Part shown: positions 8,356-16,311 of the stretch, in pieces
Numbering within the stretch: position 1 is the stretch's first letter
Layout of the letters: the number at the start of each line of letters is the position of its first letter
From: an uncultured Draconibacterium sp.
Lineage (GTDB): Bacteria > Bacteroidota > Bacteroidia > Bacteroidales > Prolixibacteraceae
DNA length: 64,000 bases
Assembly (NCBI RefSeq): GCF_963677575.1
Contig: NZ_OY782038.1
Span: 1,240,001-1,304,000, forward strand
Direction of reading: 5' to 3'
Notes under the pieces: generated by a model
Databases searched by the model: none
The model's input: only the letters and a program-made list of their open reading frames with translations
What the model was told of the DNA's origin: nothing
Program-made: the position numbers and the translations under genes

Positions 8356-8889
8356 ATGAGAATTATCGGAGGAACATTTAGAGGAAGAATTTTTCATCCG
8401 GGCAAAAAATTTAAAGCCCGGCCAACAACCGATATTGCAAAAGAAGGCTTGTTTAATATTCTTGAAAACCGCTATGAGTTTTCGAATAAGAATATTCTCG
8501 ATCTGTTTTCGGGAACCGGAAGTATGGGCTACGAATTCTTGAGCAGAGGCTGTTTAAGCGCCACATTGGTTGAAACACACTTTCCCCACTATAAATTCAT
8601 TTTAGAAGTAATAGACGCCCTTAAAATAGACAATGTAAGGGTTTTTAAAGCCGACGTATTTAAGTTTGTGCAAAAAACGCCAGACAGCTTTAATATCATT
8701 TTTGCCGATCCGCCATTCGATCATCCGAAGTTTAAAGAAGTGCCGAATGCTGTGCTCAATACTGATATTTTAGCCCAGGAAGGAGTTTTTATTCTGGAGC
8801 ACCCAAAGGAGTATGATTTCTCGTCGCACGCGTGTTTTAAAGAGCTACGAACTTACGGGAAAGTAAATTTCAGTTTCTTCGAAAAATAA
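8356..8889 (+). CDS. rsmD: 16S rRNA (guanine(966)-N(2))-methyltransferase
   Basis: A 177-residue SAM-dependent methyltransferase of the RsmD family. It begins MRIIGGTFRGR with the conserved ARPTTD segment near residue 21; motif I is LDLFSGTGSMGYE (about 49-60) and the catalytic DPPF is at 118-121. It modifies G966 of 16S rRNA during 30S assembly. Length and motif order are normal. It sits 5 bp after the DUF3822 gene. A small hairpin (CCGGGC / GCCCGG, 8398-8421) lies in the first codons but has no T-run. Confidence 0.94.
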   Translation: MRIIGGTFRGRIFHPGKKFKARPTTDIAKEGLFNILENRYEFSNKNILDLFSGTGSMGYEFLSRGCLSATLVETHFPHYKFILEVIDALKIDNVRVFKADVFKFVQKTPDSFNIIFADPPFDHPKFKEVPNAVLNTDILAQEGVFILEHPKEYDFSSHACFKELRTYGKVNFSFFEK

Positions 8890-8891
8890 AA

Positions 8892-8930
8892 AACTCCCAT
8901 CCGTTACAGATGAGAGTTGCCTCATAAATA
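8892..8930 (-). terminator. Intrinsic terminator between rsmD and the thioredoxin-like gene
   Basis: AACTCCCATC (8892-8901) pairs with GATGAGAGTT (8909-8918) with one mismatch. Read on the minus strand the hairpin is followed by TTTTTTATTTTTC, so it is a good terminator for the minus-strand gene ending at 8945 and may also slow plus-strand transcription leaving rsmD. Confidence 0.6.
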
Positions 8931-8944
8931 ATTCAAATCTTCAA

Positions 8945-9553
8945 TTAGTCTACTTTTCGCTTAATTCCACATCCTAAAGGTTTTGTTTCGGCAATGGCAA
9001 TGTTTTTGTCATTCCCTAAACTTACAAGTGCTTCTTTTAAATACGCTTGTTTAACGCCTTCAGCATCTTTGTAGTTATCATCAATTGCTCCTTTGTAAGC
9101 CAGCTTCATATCGCCATCAAATAAAAATACATGCGGCGTTGTTTGGCCACCAAAAGCATTGGCAATTTTACTCTCTTTGTCTACCACGTAATTGAAATTG
9201 TATCCTTCGGCCTCTGCTTTTTTCTTCATCTCGTCGAAACTGTCGGCTCTATCACGTTTCTGATAATTCGAGTTTAGCACGATCATTCCAACATTGTTGT
9301 TATCAGCCCACTCTTTCACCTCGTTAAAACGGTCTTCCCAGGCCATAACAAACGGACAAGTATTACACGAAAACATCACTAAAAGTCCATTTTCCTCAGC
9401 GGCATCGCTTAATGAAATTTCAGCTCCTGATACATCTTTCATTTTTACATCGGTGTGAACAGCTTTATCGCCAATTGCCAACTGTTTTCCATCTCCGGCA
9501 AAAGCAACATTCACACTCAACAGAATTCCTAAAATAAAAGCTAATTTTTCCAT
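8945..9553 (-). CDS. Secreted thioredoxin-like (AhpC/TSA-type) protein
   Basis: A 202-residue protein with a signal peptide (MEKLAFILGILLSVNVAFAG) and a thioredoxin fold. The redox motif is FSCNTCPFV with Cys63 and Cys66 (CxxC), and the cis-Pro region is GGQTTPHVFLFD. This pattern matches the 'thioredoxin family protein' group in which a CNTCPFV site replaces the CGPC of classical thioredoxin; such proteins are periplasmic thiol reductases or peroxidase-like. It stands alone and converges on rsmD. The exact substrate cannot be told. Confidence 0.85.
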   Translation of the reverse strand: MEKLAFILGILLSVNVAFAGDGKQLAIGDKAVHTDVKMKDVSGAEISLSDAAEENGLLVMFSCNTCPFVMAWEDRFNEVKEWADNNNVGMIVLNSNYQKRDRADSFDEMKKKAEAEGYNFNYVVDKESKIANAFGGQTTPHVFLFDGDMKLAYKGAIDDNYKDAEGVKQAYLKEALVSLGNDKNIAIAETKPLGCGIKRKVD

Positions 9554-9767
9554 ACGGCTATAATTTAAAGTTAAAACGGTTTTGTAGCCCCGCCTCTTAA
9601 TCGACAGGTTATACTTTTAACAAATAAGACATCTTAGTCTTTTAATAAAACGCGCCTTTGAAAAAATGGTTCAGTAAAAGATAAATGTGTAAACAAAAAA
9701 TTGCATTATTGGTTATGCTGACAGAATATCCCCGGCGATTATTACTAGAACGAAAACAGGCAGAATC

Positions 9768-10403
9768 ATGAAATTAGATACCATAAGAAGAGAATACCGA
9801 TACGCAGCTTTAACCAAACAAAGTGTGGCAGCCTCACCCATCGATCAGTTTAAAGGCTGGCTAAACGACGCGCAGAGTGCCAACGTAAACGATTTTTCTG
9901 CCATGAGCCTGATCACTGCTGAAACCGGAGGTTTTCCGCAATCACGAATTGTGCTGCTAAAAGATATTTCGGCTGACGGATTTACTTTTTTCACCAATTA
10001 CGACAGCCAGAAAGGTAAGGCGATTGAAAAGAATAATAAAGTTGGGCTACATTTTTTTTGGCCTGAACTGGAGCGTCAGATGCGCATTAATGGCGTTGCC
10101 GAAAAAGTATCAAGAGAGGCTTCGGTACAGTATTTTAAATCGCGACCACTGGAAAGTAAGATTGCAGCTTGTGCCTCGGCTCAGAGTGCCACATTAACCT
10201 CCCGTAGCAAACTGGAAGAACAATTTAATTCGTTACAAAATGCTTTGCAAGGAAACCATCCTGAATGCCCGGAGAATTGGGGCGGTTATCTTGTTCGTCC
10301 GGTAAAAATGGAATTTTGGCAGGGCCGCGAAAGCCGCCTGCACGATCGTATTGTTTACGAGCTTGTTGAGAATGATTGGAAAATAAAACGCCTATCCCCC
10401 TGA
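9768..10403 (+). CDS. pdxH: Pyridoxamine 5'-phosphate oxidase
   Basis: A 211-residue FMN enzyme that oxidises pyridoxine/pyridoxamine phosphate to pyridoxal phosphate. Family marks are the N-terminal IRREYRYAALT helix, PQSRIVLLKDISADGFTFFT-type strands with FFTNYDSQKG, the substrate segment SRPLESKIAACASAQS and the C-terminal WQGRESRLHDR with the catalytic Arg/His. Full length for the family. It stands alone, converges on dnaX, and the intergenic space between them is entirely filled by a structured dispersed repeat. Confidence 0.95.
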   Translation: MKLDTIRREYRYAALTKQSVAASPIDQFKGWLNDAQSANVNDFSAMSLITAETGGFPQSRIVLLKDISADGFTFFTNYDSQKGKAIEKNNKVGLHFFWPELERQMRINGVAEKVSREASVQYFKSRPLESKIAACASAQSATLTSRSKLEEQFNSLQNALQGNHPECPENWGGYLVRPVKMEFWQGRESRLHDRIVYELVENDWKIKRLSP

Positions 10404-10410
10404 TTTTCGA

Positions 10411-10559
10411 TTAATCCGCATTATTCATCACAAATAGCAAAATAGTTTAATGCGACGAAGTTTCGTACCCATTTTTGACACTCAAAAATGGACTCAACTA
10501 AGTCGGGATTACCCGGAGAAACATGACTATTGCTAAAATCAAATGAATTATCCGGGTTA
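10411..10559. repeat. Structured multi-hairpin dispersed repeat, copy 1 (uninterrupted)
   Basis: A 149-bp element made of two modules. Module A (10412-10511) is closed by TAATCC/GGATTA and contains four hairpins: CGCATTA/TAATGCG, ACGA/TCGT, a 10-bp perfect stem CCATTTTTGA/TCAAAAATGG with a CAC loop, and GACT/AGTC. Module B (10512-10557) is closed by CCCGG/CCGGG. The same sequence occurs at 17655-17932 with 128 bp inserted between the modules. It fills the space between the convergent pdxH and dnaX, and its last bases supply the dnaX stop codon. Confidence 0.85.
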
Positions 10560-12313
10560 AAAATCAAGGTTTAAAGTACGTTTCAGCAACGCCAGGTTTG
10601 GATTCTTTTTCGCCATCTCTTGGTACTTTTCAATATCCGAATAAATTACTTTTTCCCGCTTAATATCCGAAACCACCGTTTTTAGGTTAATCTTGGAGTT
10701 GTGCAACTCTTTCCGCAAATACGAAATCAATTCCGGTTTTACATTTACCAACAACTCATCCTGAATACGGTTATCAACCTCCAGCAACAAAGTCCAGTCT
10801 TCCTGAATTTTTGGCAAAATCGACAAGGTAGCTTTTAAGCTTGGGCGATCATCAAGCCGTGGCAAAAATGCTTTCCACTTTTCTTCCAGCTGCTCTGCAG
10901 TAAACGGCTCGGTTTCGTCAGCTTTCGAATAAAGTTTAAACTGATCTTTTGCCGATAGTTGCTTTTTGTCGTCCTCAAATTCGCCTTTAAGCGCTTTTTT
11001 TATCGACATTGTTCCAAGCCCGCGCCCCGAACGTTTTACTAATCTTCTTGGTGGAGTTACCGGTGCTGAACTTACAGGCTGTTCCGATTGAGTATTTTGT
11101 TGTGGTGATTTTACCGGCTGACTTTTAGGCTGAGTTACAACCTTTTCGTCGGGCAGATCTTTGCCAGAAAATATAGGTTCAAGAATGTCATCCTGACCTT
11201 CAGCTATTTTTTTTTTAAGGTTAGCTGTGCTATCCGAATCAATGCCAGCTCAATAAGCAGACGTTTGTTCTGGCTCGTTTTATACTGCATATCACAGGTA
11301 TTGGCAATTTGCATTGCATCAAGCAGAAAGTCGCTTTCGGTAGCTGCCGCCTGCGAACGGTAGCGTTCTTTTATATCGCCGCCAACTTCCAGAAGTTGTA
11401 TTGTTACCGGATCTTTACAAACCAGCAAATCTCTAAAATGGCTACTCAACCCGGTTATAAAATGATGCCCATCGAAACCGTGGTTCAGGATATCGTTAAA
11501 AATTACCATCACCTCGGTAACATTGTTTTTCAGAAACTCATCTACCAAACGGAAATAGTAATCGTAGTCCAACACATTCAGGTTGGTAATTACATCCTGA
11601 TAGGTAATCTTTTTCCCTGAGAAACTTACAATCTGGTCGAAAATTGAAAGTGCATCACGCATGGCGCCATCGGCTTTTTGCGCAATAATATTCAATCCTT
11701 CACCTTCCACCTCAACACTCTCGCTTTTGGCCACATATTCCAAATGCTCTGAAATATCAGCAACTCCAATACGGTTAAAATCAAAAATCTGACAACGCGA
11801 AAGGATGGTTGGAATGATCTTGTGCTTTTCTGTGGTTGCCAAAATAAAAATGGCATGTTTCGGCGGTTCTTCCAAAGTTTTCAGAAAAGCGTTAAAAGCC
11901 TGCGACGACAACATGTGAACCTCATCAATAATGTACACGCTGTATTTCCCCATTTGCGGCGGAACCCGTACCTGGTCGGTCAGGTTTCTGATATCGTCAA
12001 CCGAGTTATTCGAAGCGGCATCTAATTCGTGAATATTAAACGAACGGCTACTGTTAAACGATGAACACGACTCACATTCGTTGCAAGCTTCGGTATCGTT
12101 GGTAAGGTTGGTGCAATTTATTGTTTTGGCAAAAATACGTGCACAAGTTGTTTTCCCTACACCCCGCGGGCCGCAAAACAAATAGGCATGAGCCAACTGA
12201 TTGCTCTTTATGGCATTTTTTAGCGTGTTGGTAATCGATGCTTGTGCAACAACCGTCTGAAACGAGTCCGGTCTGTATTTTCGTGCTGATACAATAAAAT
12301 TCTCCATATTCAC
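10557..12313 (-). CDS. dnaX: DNA polymerase III subunit tau (frameshift product)
   Basis: The full product needs a -1 shift (or one extra A by transcriptional slippage) at the A10 tract where the 369-residue reading frame stops. I followed the -1 frame by hand from 11207 to the stop at 10557 and found no stop codon: 216 more residues, beginning IAEGQDDILEP, with a Pro/Gln/Ser-rich linker and a C-terminal domain, giving about 585 residues, the usual size of Bacteroidota DnaX. Tau bridges the clamp loader to polymerase III and helicase. Possible alternatives are a homopolymer sequencing error (one A missing) or a true mutation. Confidence 0.8.
11204..11219 (-). promoter_or_regulatory. dnaX slippery site: A10 followed by TAG
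   Basis: On the coding (minus) strand the sequence is CCTT, ten A, TAG. In zero frame this reads Thr-Leu-Lys-Lys-Lys-stop. A -1 slip leads into the open tau frame. Runs of nine or more A are the transcriptional-slippage signal used by Thermus dnaX; E. coli uses ribosomal -1 slippage on A AAA AAG. No strong stem-loop was recognised immediately downstream, which favours RNA polymerase slippage. Confidence 0.7.
11204..12313 (-). CDS. dnaX: DNA polymerase III subunit gamma (zero-frame product)
   Basis: The 369-residue zero-frame product has the clamp-loader ATPase: Walker A GPRGVGKTT at about 48-56, a zinc module with four Cys (CTNLTNDTEACNECESC), the DEVH Walker B in IIDEVHMLS and the sensor region ILSRCQIFDF. 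It ends LTLKKK at a TAG directly after ten A residues. This matches the truncated gamma form known from E. coli and Thermus, which lacks the polymerase- and helicase-binding tail. The start is the ATG at 12313, or the ATG two codons later. Confidence 0.88.
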   Translation of the reverse strand: MNMENFIVSARKYRPDSFQTVVAQASITNTLKNAIKSNQLAHAYLFCGPRGVGKTTCARIFAKTINCTNLTNDTEACNECESCSSFNSSRSFNIHELDAASNNSVDDIRNLTDQVRVPPQMGKYSVYIIDEVHMLSSQAFNAFLKTLEEPPKHAIFILATTEKHKIIPTILSRCQIFDFNRIGVADISEHLEYVAKSESVEVEGEGLNIIAQKADGAMRDALSIFDQIVSFSGKKITYQDVITNLNVLDYDYYFRLVDEFLKNNVTEVMVIFNDILNHGFDGHHFITGLSSHFRDLLVCKDPVTIQLLEVGGDIKERYRSQAAATESDFLLDAMQIANTCDMQYKTSQNKRLLIELALIRIAQLTLKKK

Positions 12314-12421
12314 TTTAGAAGTTGACCAAAGATAATTAAATATGGCTTTTTAGCAGCGTTTTTTTATTAACATCGAAACTGTTATTTTTAGAACGGTTTG
12401 ATAGTGAAAAGCTTACTAATT

Positions 12422-12952
12422 ATGAGAAAATATATCTTTTTCGTTCTGCTCTTTTGCACCACTTCGGTTGTAGCCCAATATAAAACATTATACGACTTTT
12501 CGGCACTGACAATTGATGGCGACACCTTGCATTTTTCAAACCTGAAAGGCAAAAAAGTGCTGATTGTAAATACAGCGACAGAATGTATGTTAACACCGCA
12601 ATACGAAAAACTGCAGGAACTTTACGAAGAATATGGTGGCGACGATTTTGAGATTGTTGCATTTCCGTGTAACGATTTTGGCAAACAGGAACCGGGTGAC
12701 AATGAAACGATAAAAACCTTTTGCGCACAATATCCGATCAATTTTACACTGATGGAAAAAATATCAATAAAAGATAATCCTCCTCCGGTTTACCGTTGGT
12801 TAATGAACAGTGAAGAAAATGGCACACTGGATGCAAAAGTCTGGTGGAATTTTCAAAAGTTTATGATTGACGAAGAAGGTAAAGTTGTTGATTTTTTAGG
12901 ACCACCCAAAAGTCCGTTAAGCAATAAAATCATTAACTGGCTTAATGAGTAG
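12422..12952 (+). CDS. Exported glutathione peroxidase-family protein
   Basis: A 176-residue protein with a signal peptide (MRKYIFFVLLFCTTSVVAQ) and the GPx/thiol-peroxidase fold. The peroxidatic motif NTATECMLTPQY places Cys55 where eukaryotic enzymes have selenocysteine; AFPCNDFGKQEPG and the late WNFQKFMID segment are also conserved. It probably reduces hydroperoxides in the periplasm using a thioredoxin-like donor. I prefer the ATG at 12422 over an upstream TTG because it begins the signal peptide. The 3' end overlaps the convergent 12942 gene by 11 bp. Confidence 0.9.
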   Translation: MRKYIFFVLLFCTTSVVAQYKTLYDFSALTIDGDTLHFSNLKGKKVLIVNTATECMLTPQYEKLQELYEEYGGDDFEIVAFPCNDFGKQEPGDNETIKTFCAQYPINFTLMEKISIKDNPPPVYRWLMNSEENGTLDAKVWWNFQKFMIDEEGKVVDFLGPPKSPLSNKIINWLNE

Positions 12953-13262
12953 AATTTTTGTTAAAGTATTTTCCCGGAACCTTGGTTTTTGTCGGCACCT
13001 TTCCGTGAATATTCCCTCCGCGCCATTCGGTGCGGCTTTTGTTTTTATTAAAACTGATTGACTTATCCGCTTTTCCAAATTCCTGTTTAAAATATTCGTA
13101 AGAATAAAGCGGAACGAAAAACACAAAAAAGACTATCCCTCCTCCTATTAGCCACGAACGCGTATTCGTTGATGTAAATAAATGAATGAACAAGGCCACC
13201 AGTTCAACAAACAAAACACCCGGTCCGGCAATGATTAGTACTATTTTTTTCAGCTTTTCCAT
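12942..13262 (-). CDS. Small two-helix membrane protein, unknown
   Basis: A 106-residue protein beginning MEKLKKIVLII. Two hydrophobic segments (about residues 5-28 and 36-56, the second IGGGIVFFVFFVPLYSYEYF) precede a basic, Gly/Lys-rich tail. No family is recognised. A longer reading frame extends 27 codons upstream into the GOLPH3-like gene, but that extension is low-complexity Leu/Arg/Gln and is the antisense-shifted Ala-rich tail, so the ATG at 13262 is chosen. It lies 10 bp after the GOLPH3-like gene and may be co-transcribed with it. Confidence 0.6.
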   Translation of the reverse strand: MEKLKKIVLIIAGPGVLFVELVALFIHLFTSTNTRSWLIGGGIVFFVFFVPLYSYEYFKQEFGKADKSISFNKNKSRTEWRGGNIHGKVPTKTKVPGKYFNKNSTH

Positions 13263-13272
13263 GGTTAAAGAT

Positions 13273-13935
13273 TTAACTTGTTGCAGCGGCACTGGCCGCC
13301 ACTGAAGCAGCAATAGCCTGCGAAGCAGCAATTGCATCGGCAACTGCCCCCGACACCCGGTTTTTAACCATCATTTGTTTTAACCTTTCTCTGGCCTGTT
13401 TTCGCTTTTTTCTGTCTTGATAAATGATTCGCAATATAGCTGCAGATTCTAAAAACGACAGAAAAATCAATTCGTCTTCAGCTGTTGTACCTTTAAAAAT
13501 CTGGTTATCTATTTCAGCTATCATCCGGTACATTACCTGCTTATTCAAAACAACCGGTTTTTTCCACTTGAAAAACAAAAAGCGCTTATCTTCCAATCGT
13601 ATCAGTCGTTTCGCTGCCAATCCTTTTTGTACTTCGCTTTTAATGTATTTCTGTGAGTAATTGAGTTTACTTAACCAGGTTGAAATCTTTTTTGGTGATT
13701 TTGCCTGGCTCATTTTTCCCAGAATAAAACGATGCAATTCATTATCCGATTTCGTGGAAATTACAACTACCCGCTTCCCTTCAAATTTAATTTTCTTCTC
13801 CAGGTACAAATCCATCATCAATGTGCCAATAACCACAAAATGCATTGCAGAAACTGATCCCGAACGAATTCCACCTTTTTCAGGATGAATACCAAGAAAA
13901 TAAATCTTTAGAGCTAAAGGAATTGGCAGATCCAT
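13273..13935 (-). CDS. GOLPH3/VPS74 (GPP34) family protein
   Basis: A 220-residue protein resembling the GPP34 domain: an N-terminal helix MDLPIPLALKIYFLGIHPEKG, then MHFVVIGTLMMDLYLEKKIKFEGKRVVVI, matching the family's 'lAgAlLaeLalrgrI' pattern, and a duplicated helical layout. Eukaryotic members bind phosphatidylinositol-4-phosphate on Golgi membranes; bacterial members are of unknown role, probably peripheral membrane proteins. The C terminus (last 30 or so residues) is an unusual Ala/Ser-rich tail. It is followed by a small membrane protein gene. Confidence 0.7.
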   Translation of the reverse strand: MDLPIPLALKIYFLGIHPEKGGIRSGSVSAMHFVVIGTLMMDLYLEKKIKFEGKRVVVISTKSDNELHRFILGKMSQAKSPKKISTWLSKLNYSQKYIKSEVQKGLAAKRLIRLEDKRFLFFKWKKPVVLNKQVMYRMIAEIDNQIFKGTTAEDELIFLSFLESAAILRIIYQDRKKRKQARERLKQMMVKNRVSGAVADAIAASQAIAASVAASAAATS

Positions 13936-14263
13936 ATTGAAATTGTATAAAGTAAATTAGCAAAACTACGAGTAACCTCTTGATTCCATTGGCTTCAGCT
14001 AATTTTTCTTCCGTAGCTAAGGCTATGCAAAAAAATGGAGCTTCGCCACTGAGAACCAATAGATCACTCTCGAAATTCCCCATTTACTTTAAACAACTTC
14101 ATAATATTTAGTTTTTTCTTGCTTAATTCGTACGATAATTTTAGCTAAAGTTACAAATAAACCAACTGATTCTGCAAAGTCGCTATCCGATTGAATTTCG
14201 ACAATCTCCTTTGGAATTAACGAACCGATGAATTTGCAGCGGTCAGCTAGAGAAATCAACGAT
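13936..14263. other. Intergenic region without recognised genes
   Basis: This stretch lies between two divergent genes. The only open frames are short and without family resemblance. A segment around 13990-14060 (CTAATTTTTCTTCCGTAGC and neighbours) resembles degraded intergenic repeat sequence, but I could not find a second full copy in the window. It presumably holds promoters for both flanking genes, yet no clear TAnnTTTG pair stands out. Confidence 0.5.
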
Positions 14264-15289
14264 ATGTTTAAAGGATTTGCAAGTGATAATAATTCTGGCG
14301 TTCATCCGGTAATTTTAAAAGCAATGGAGGATGCCAACCAGGGACACGTTGTAGGTTATGGCAATGACTCGTTCACCGCCAAAGCCATTGCTGTTTTCAA
14401 AGAAAAGTTTAGTGCCGCCACCGAGGTGTTTTTTGTTTTTAATGGCACCGGTGCCAATGTGTTGAGTTTATCAACGCTTACCCAAAGTTTCAACTCGATA
14501 ATTTGTGCAGAAACGGCACATATTCAGGAAGACGAATGTGGTGCACCTGAAAAATTTACAGGTTGCAAACTCATTCCGGTTGAGCCGGAAAATGGCAAAG
14601 TAACACCCGAAGCGGTGCTGCCCCATTTAAAAGGTTTTGATTTTGAACACCACTCGCAACCTAAAGTAATTTCCATTTCGCAGGTTACAGAAATGGGAAC
14701 CGTTTACACGCCCGATGAAATAAGAACACTGGCGGAACTGGCACACAAACACAATATGTATTTACACATGGATGGTGCCCGAATTGCCAATGCAGCCGTT
14801 TCGCTGGACATGGATTTTCGTGAGTTCACGGTAGATTGTGGTGTTGATGTGCTGTCGTTTGGAGGTACAAAAAACGGAATGATGATGGGCGAAGCAGTTC
14901 TGTTTTTTAATCCGGAATTGACAAAACAAACCAAATACCTGCGCAAACAAAGCATGCAGTTGTACTCGAAAATGCGTTTTGTTGGGGCCCAGTTTATTGC
15001 CTACCTCGAGAATGACCTTTGGAAAGAAACGGCATCGCATTCCAATAAAATGGCAAAATTGCTGGAAGCTGAAGTGGCAAAAATTCCGGAGATAAAAATC
15101 ACACAACCGGTTTCGGCAAATGGTGTTTTTGCAATCGTTCCAAAAGAAATTATCGAACCACTGCGCGAACGTTTCTTTTTTTACATGTGGGACGAAATAA
15201 AATCAGAAGTGCGCTGGATGACTTCATTTGACACTACTGAAGATGAAATATATGATTTCGTGAAGTTGATAAAAGAGTTGCTGAATTGA
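14264..15289 (+). CDS. ltaE: Low-specificity L-threonine aldolase (beta-eliminating lyase family)
   Basis: A PLP enzyme of about 341 residues. The start MFKGFASDNNSGVHP carries the family's N-terminal SDNxSG motif; HMDGARIANAAVSLD is the cofactor-binding Asp region and LSFGGTKNGMMMGEAV contains the PLP lysine. It cleaves L-threonine (and allo-threonine) to glycine and acetaldehyde. An ATG 12 codons upstream (14228) is possible, but homologues begin close to FASDNN, so I prefer 14264. The gene stands alone and is followed by a REP-like palindrome. Confidence 0.9.
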   Translation: MFKGFASDNNSGVHPVILKAMEDANQGHVVGYGNDSFTAKAIAVFKEKFSAATEVFFVFNGTGANVLSLSTLTQSFNSIICAETAHIQEDECGAPEKFTGCKLIPVEPENGKVTPEAVLPHLKGFDFEHHSQPKVISISQVTEMGTVYTPDEIRTLAELAHKHNMYLHMDGARIANAAVSLDMDFREFTVDCGVDVLSFGGTKNGMMMGEAVLFFNPELTKQTKYLRKQSMQLYSKMRFVGAQFIAYLENDLWKETASHSNKMAKLLEAEVAKIPEIKITQPVSANGVFAIVPKEIIEPLRERFFFYMWDEIKSEVRWMTSFDTTEDEIYDFVKLIKELLN

Positions 15290-15294
15290 ATTTC

Positions 15295-15372
15295 TGTCAT
15301 TTCGAAGAAGGCACGACTGAGAAATCTGTTTCAATTGAGAGAGATTTCTCCTCATTCTTCGTCGAAATGACA
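15295..15372. repeat. REP-like palindrome of the TGTCATTTCGA family, copy A
   Basis: A 78-bp imperfect inverted repeat bounded by TGTCATTTCGA and TCGAAATGACA, with inner GAGAAATCT/AGATTTCTC arms. The same design occurs at 43038-43117, and a diverged form at 47738-47886. Such elements are scattered intergenically in Bacteroidota and can act as terminators. Confidence 0.8.
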
Positions 15373-15429
15373 ATTCAATTTATCTGTTTTTACCGCGTAA
15401 AGACAAATATCCTATATTTAAACACATAA

Positions 15430-16161
15430 ATGGCACTATTTCGTTACTATCCGAGCAACCCAAAAAATCTGGATCCGGAAATGGAAAAAAAGATCTTTTT
15501 TCACAGTCTCCTGTTTCCGGCCCTATTTGTTTTGCTTTTATGGATTGTTAAGATAATAGAGCTAACTGCAGGATTGAGTTTTGTAAAATTTGGTATTTTC
15601 CCACGACACATAAACGGACTTCAGGGAATTCTCTTCTCCCCTTTTATTCATTCCGATTTCAGCCACCTGATTTCCAATTCGCTGCCGTTTTTCATACTAG
15701 GGTTTATGCTCATTTATTTCTATCGGCGAATTTCGTACCGAATCTTTTTTCTGCTGTATATTTTATCAGGCATCAGCACCTGGTTTATGGGGCGGGAAGC
15801 CTGGCACATTGGTGCCAGCGGAGTAGTTTATGCATTGGCAGCCTTTCATTTTGTTAGCGGAATTATTCGCTCTGATGTACGTTTGTTAACGCTTTCAGCA
15901 ATTGTGGTTTTTTTATACGGCGGACTGGTTTGGGGCTTGCTGCCTATCCGTCCCGAGATTTCGTGGGAAGGCCATTTATCGGGAGCTATATTTGGCGTGC
16001 TGTTAGCCTTTTATTACCGGAGATACATCGTTCGTCGCGAGAAATTTGATTGGGAACTGGAAGAAGATGATGATAACCAGGAAGAAGATGATACAATTAC
16101 ATTTTCGGACGAAAAATATTCGGATAACTTCAAAAGTGGCTCAACAAATTCAACGTTGTAA
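15430..16161 (+). CDS. Rhomboid-family intramembrane serine protease
   Basis: A 243-residue polytopic membrane protein. The catalytic Ser is in HIGASGVVYAL (Ser130) and the catalytic His in WEGHLSGAIFG (His182); HSDFSHLISNS (about 74-84) is the conserved oxyanion-loop helix. About six membrane helices are visible. It cleaves transmembrane segments within the bilayer. The C-terminal 40 residues are a strongly acidic cytoplasmic tail (Asp/Glu-rich), unusual but without a known motif. The gene stands alone. Confidence 0.93.
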   Translation: MALFRYYPSNPKNLDPEMEKKIFFHSLLFPALFVLLLWIVKIIELTAGLSFVKFGIFPRHINGLQGILFSPFIHSDFSHLISNSLPFFILGFMLIYFYRRISYRIFFLLYILSGISTWFMGREAWHIGASGVVYALAAFHFVSGIIRSDVRLLTLSAIVVFLYGGLVWGLLPIRPEISWEGHLSGAIFGVLLAFYYRRYIVRREKFDWELEEDDDNQEEDDTITFSDEKYSDNFKSGSTNSTL

Positions 16162-16228
16162 TCGATTTAAACTTCCATTATATTCAATAAATAAAAAAGT
16201 ATATTTACTGCCTTTTAATTCCATTTAG

Positions 16229-16280
16229 CCTGCTTAATTCATAAATTTTCGTGATAAGAATGATTTATGAATTAAGCAGG
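16229..16280. terminator. Long perfect hairpin between the rhomboid and PagL-like genes
   Basis: CCTGCTTAATTCATAAAT (16229-16246) and its exact complement (16263-16280) form an 18-bp stem with a 16-nt loop. There is no long T-run, so it may be a processing site, an operator or a weak terminator. It lies 32 bp before the next ATG. Confidence 0.5.
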
Positions 16281-16311
16281 TTAGGATTTAGTTTACAGAA
16301 CTACAGCAAAT

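Noticed and set aside
8398..8421. Hairpin CCGGGC/GCCCGG in the start of rsmD
   Set aside because: Only 6 bp with a 12-nt loop and no T-run; unlike the rnz and DUF3822 hairpins it does not resemble a terminator.
12942..13343. Longer version of the two-helix protein
   Set aside because: The extra 27 codons are the shifted reading of the Ala-rich tail of the neighbouring gene; the ATG at 13262 begins a sensible protein.
13880..14083. Open frame upstream of the GOLPH3-like gene on the minus strand
   Set aside because: The 67-residue translation has no family resemblance, overlaps the GOLPH3-like start and lies in intergenic DNA with repeat-like words; I see no reason to call a gene.
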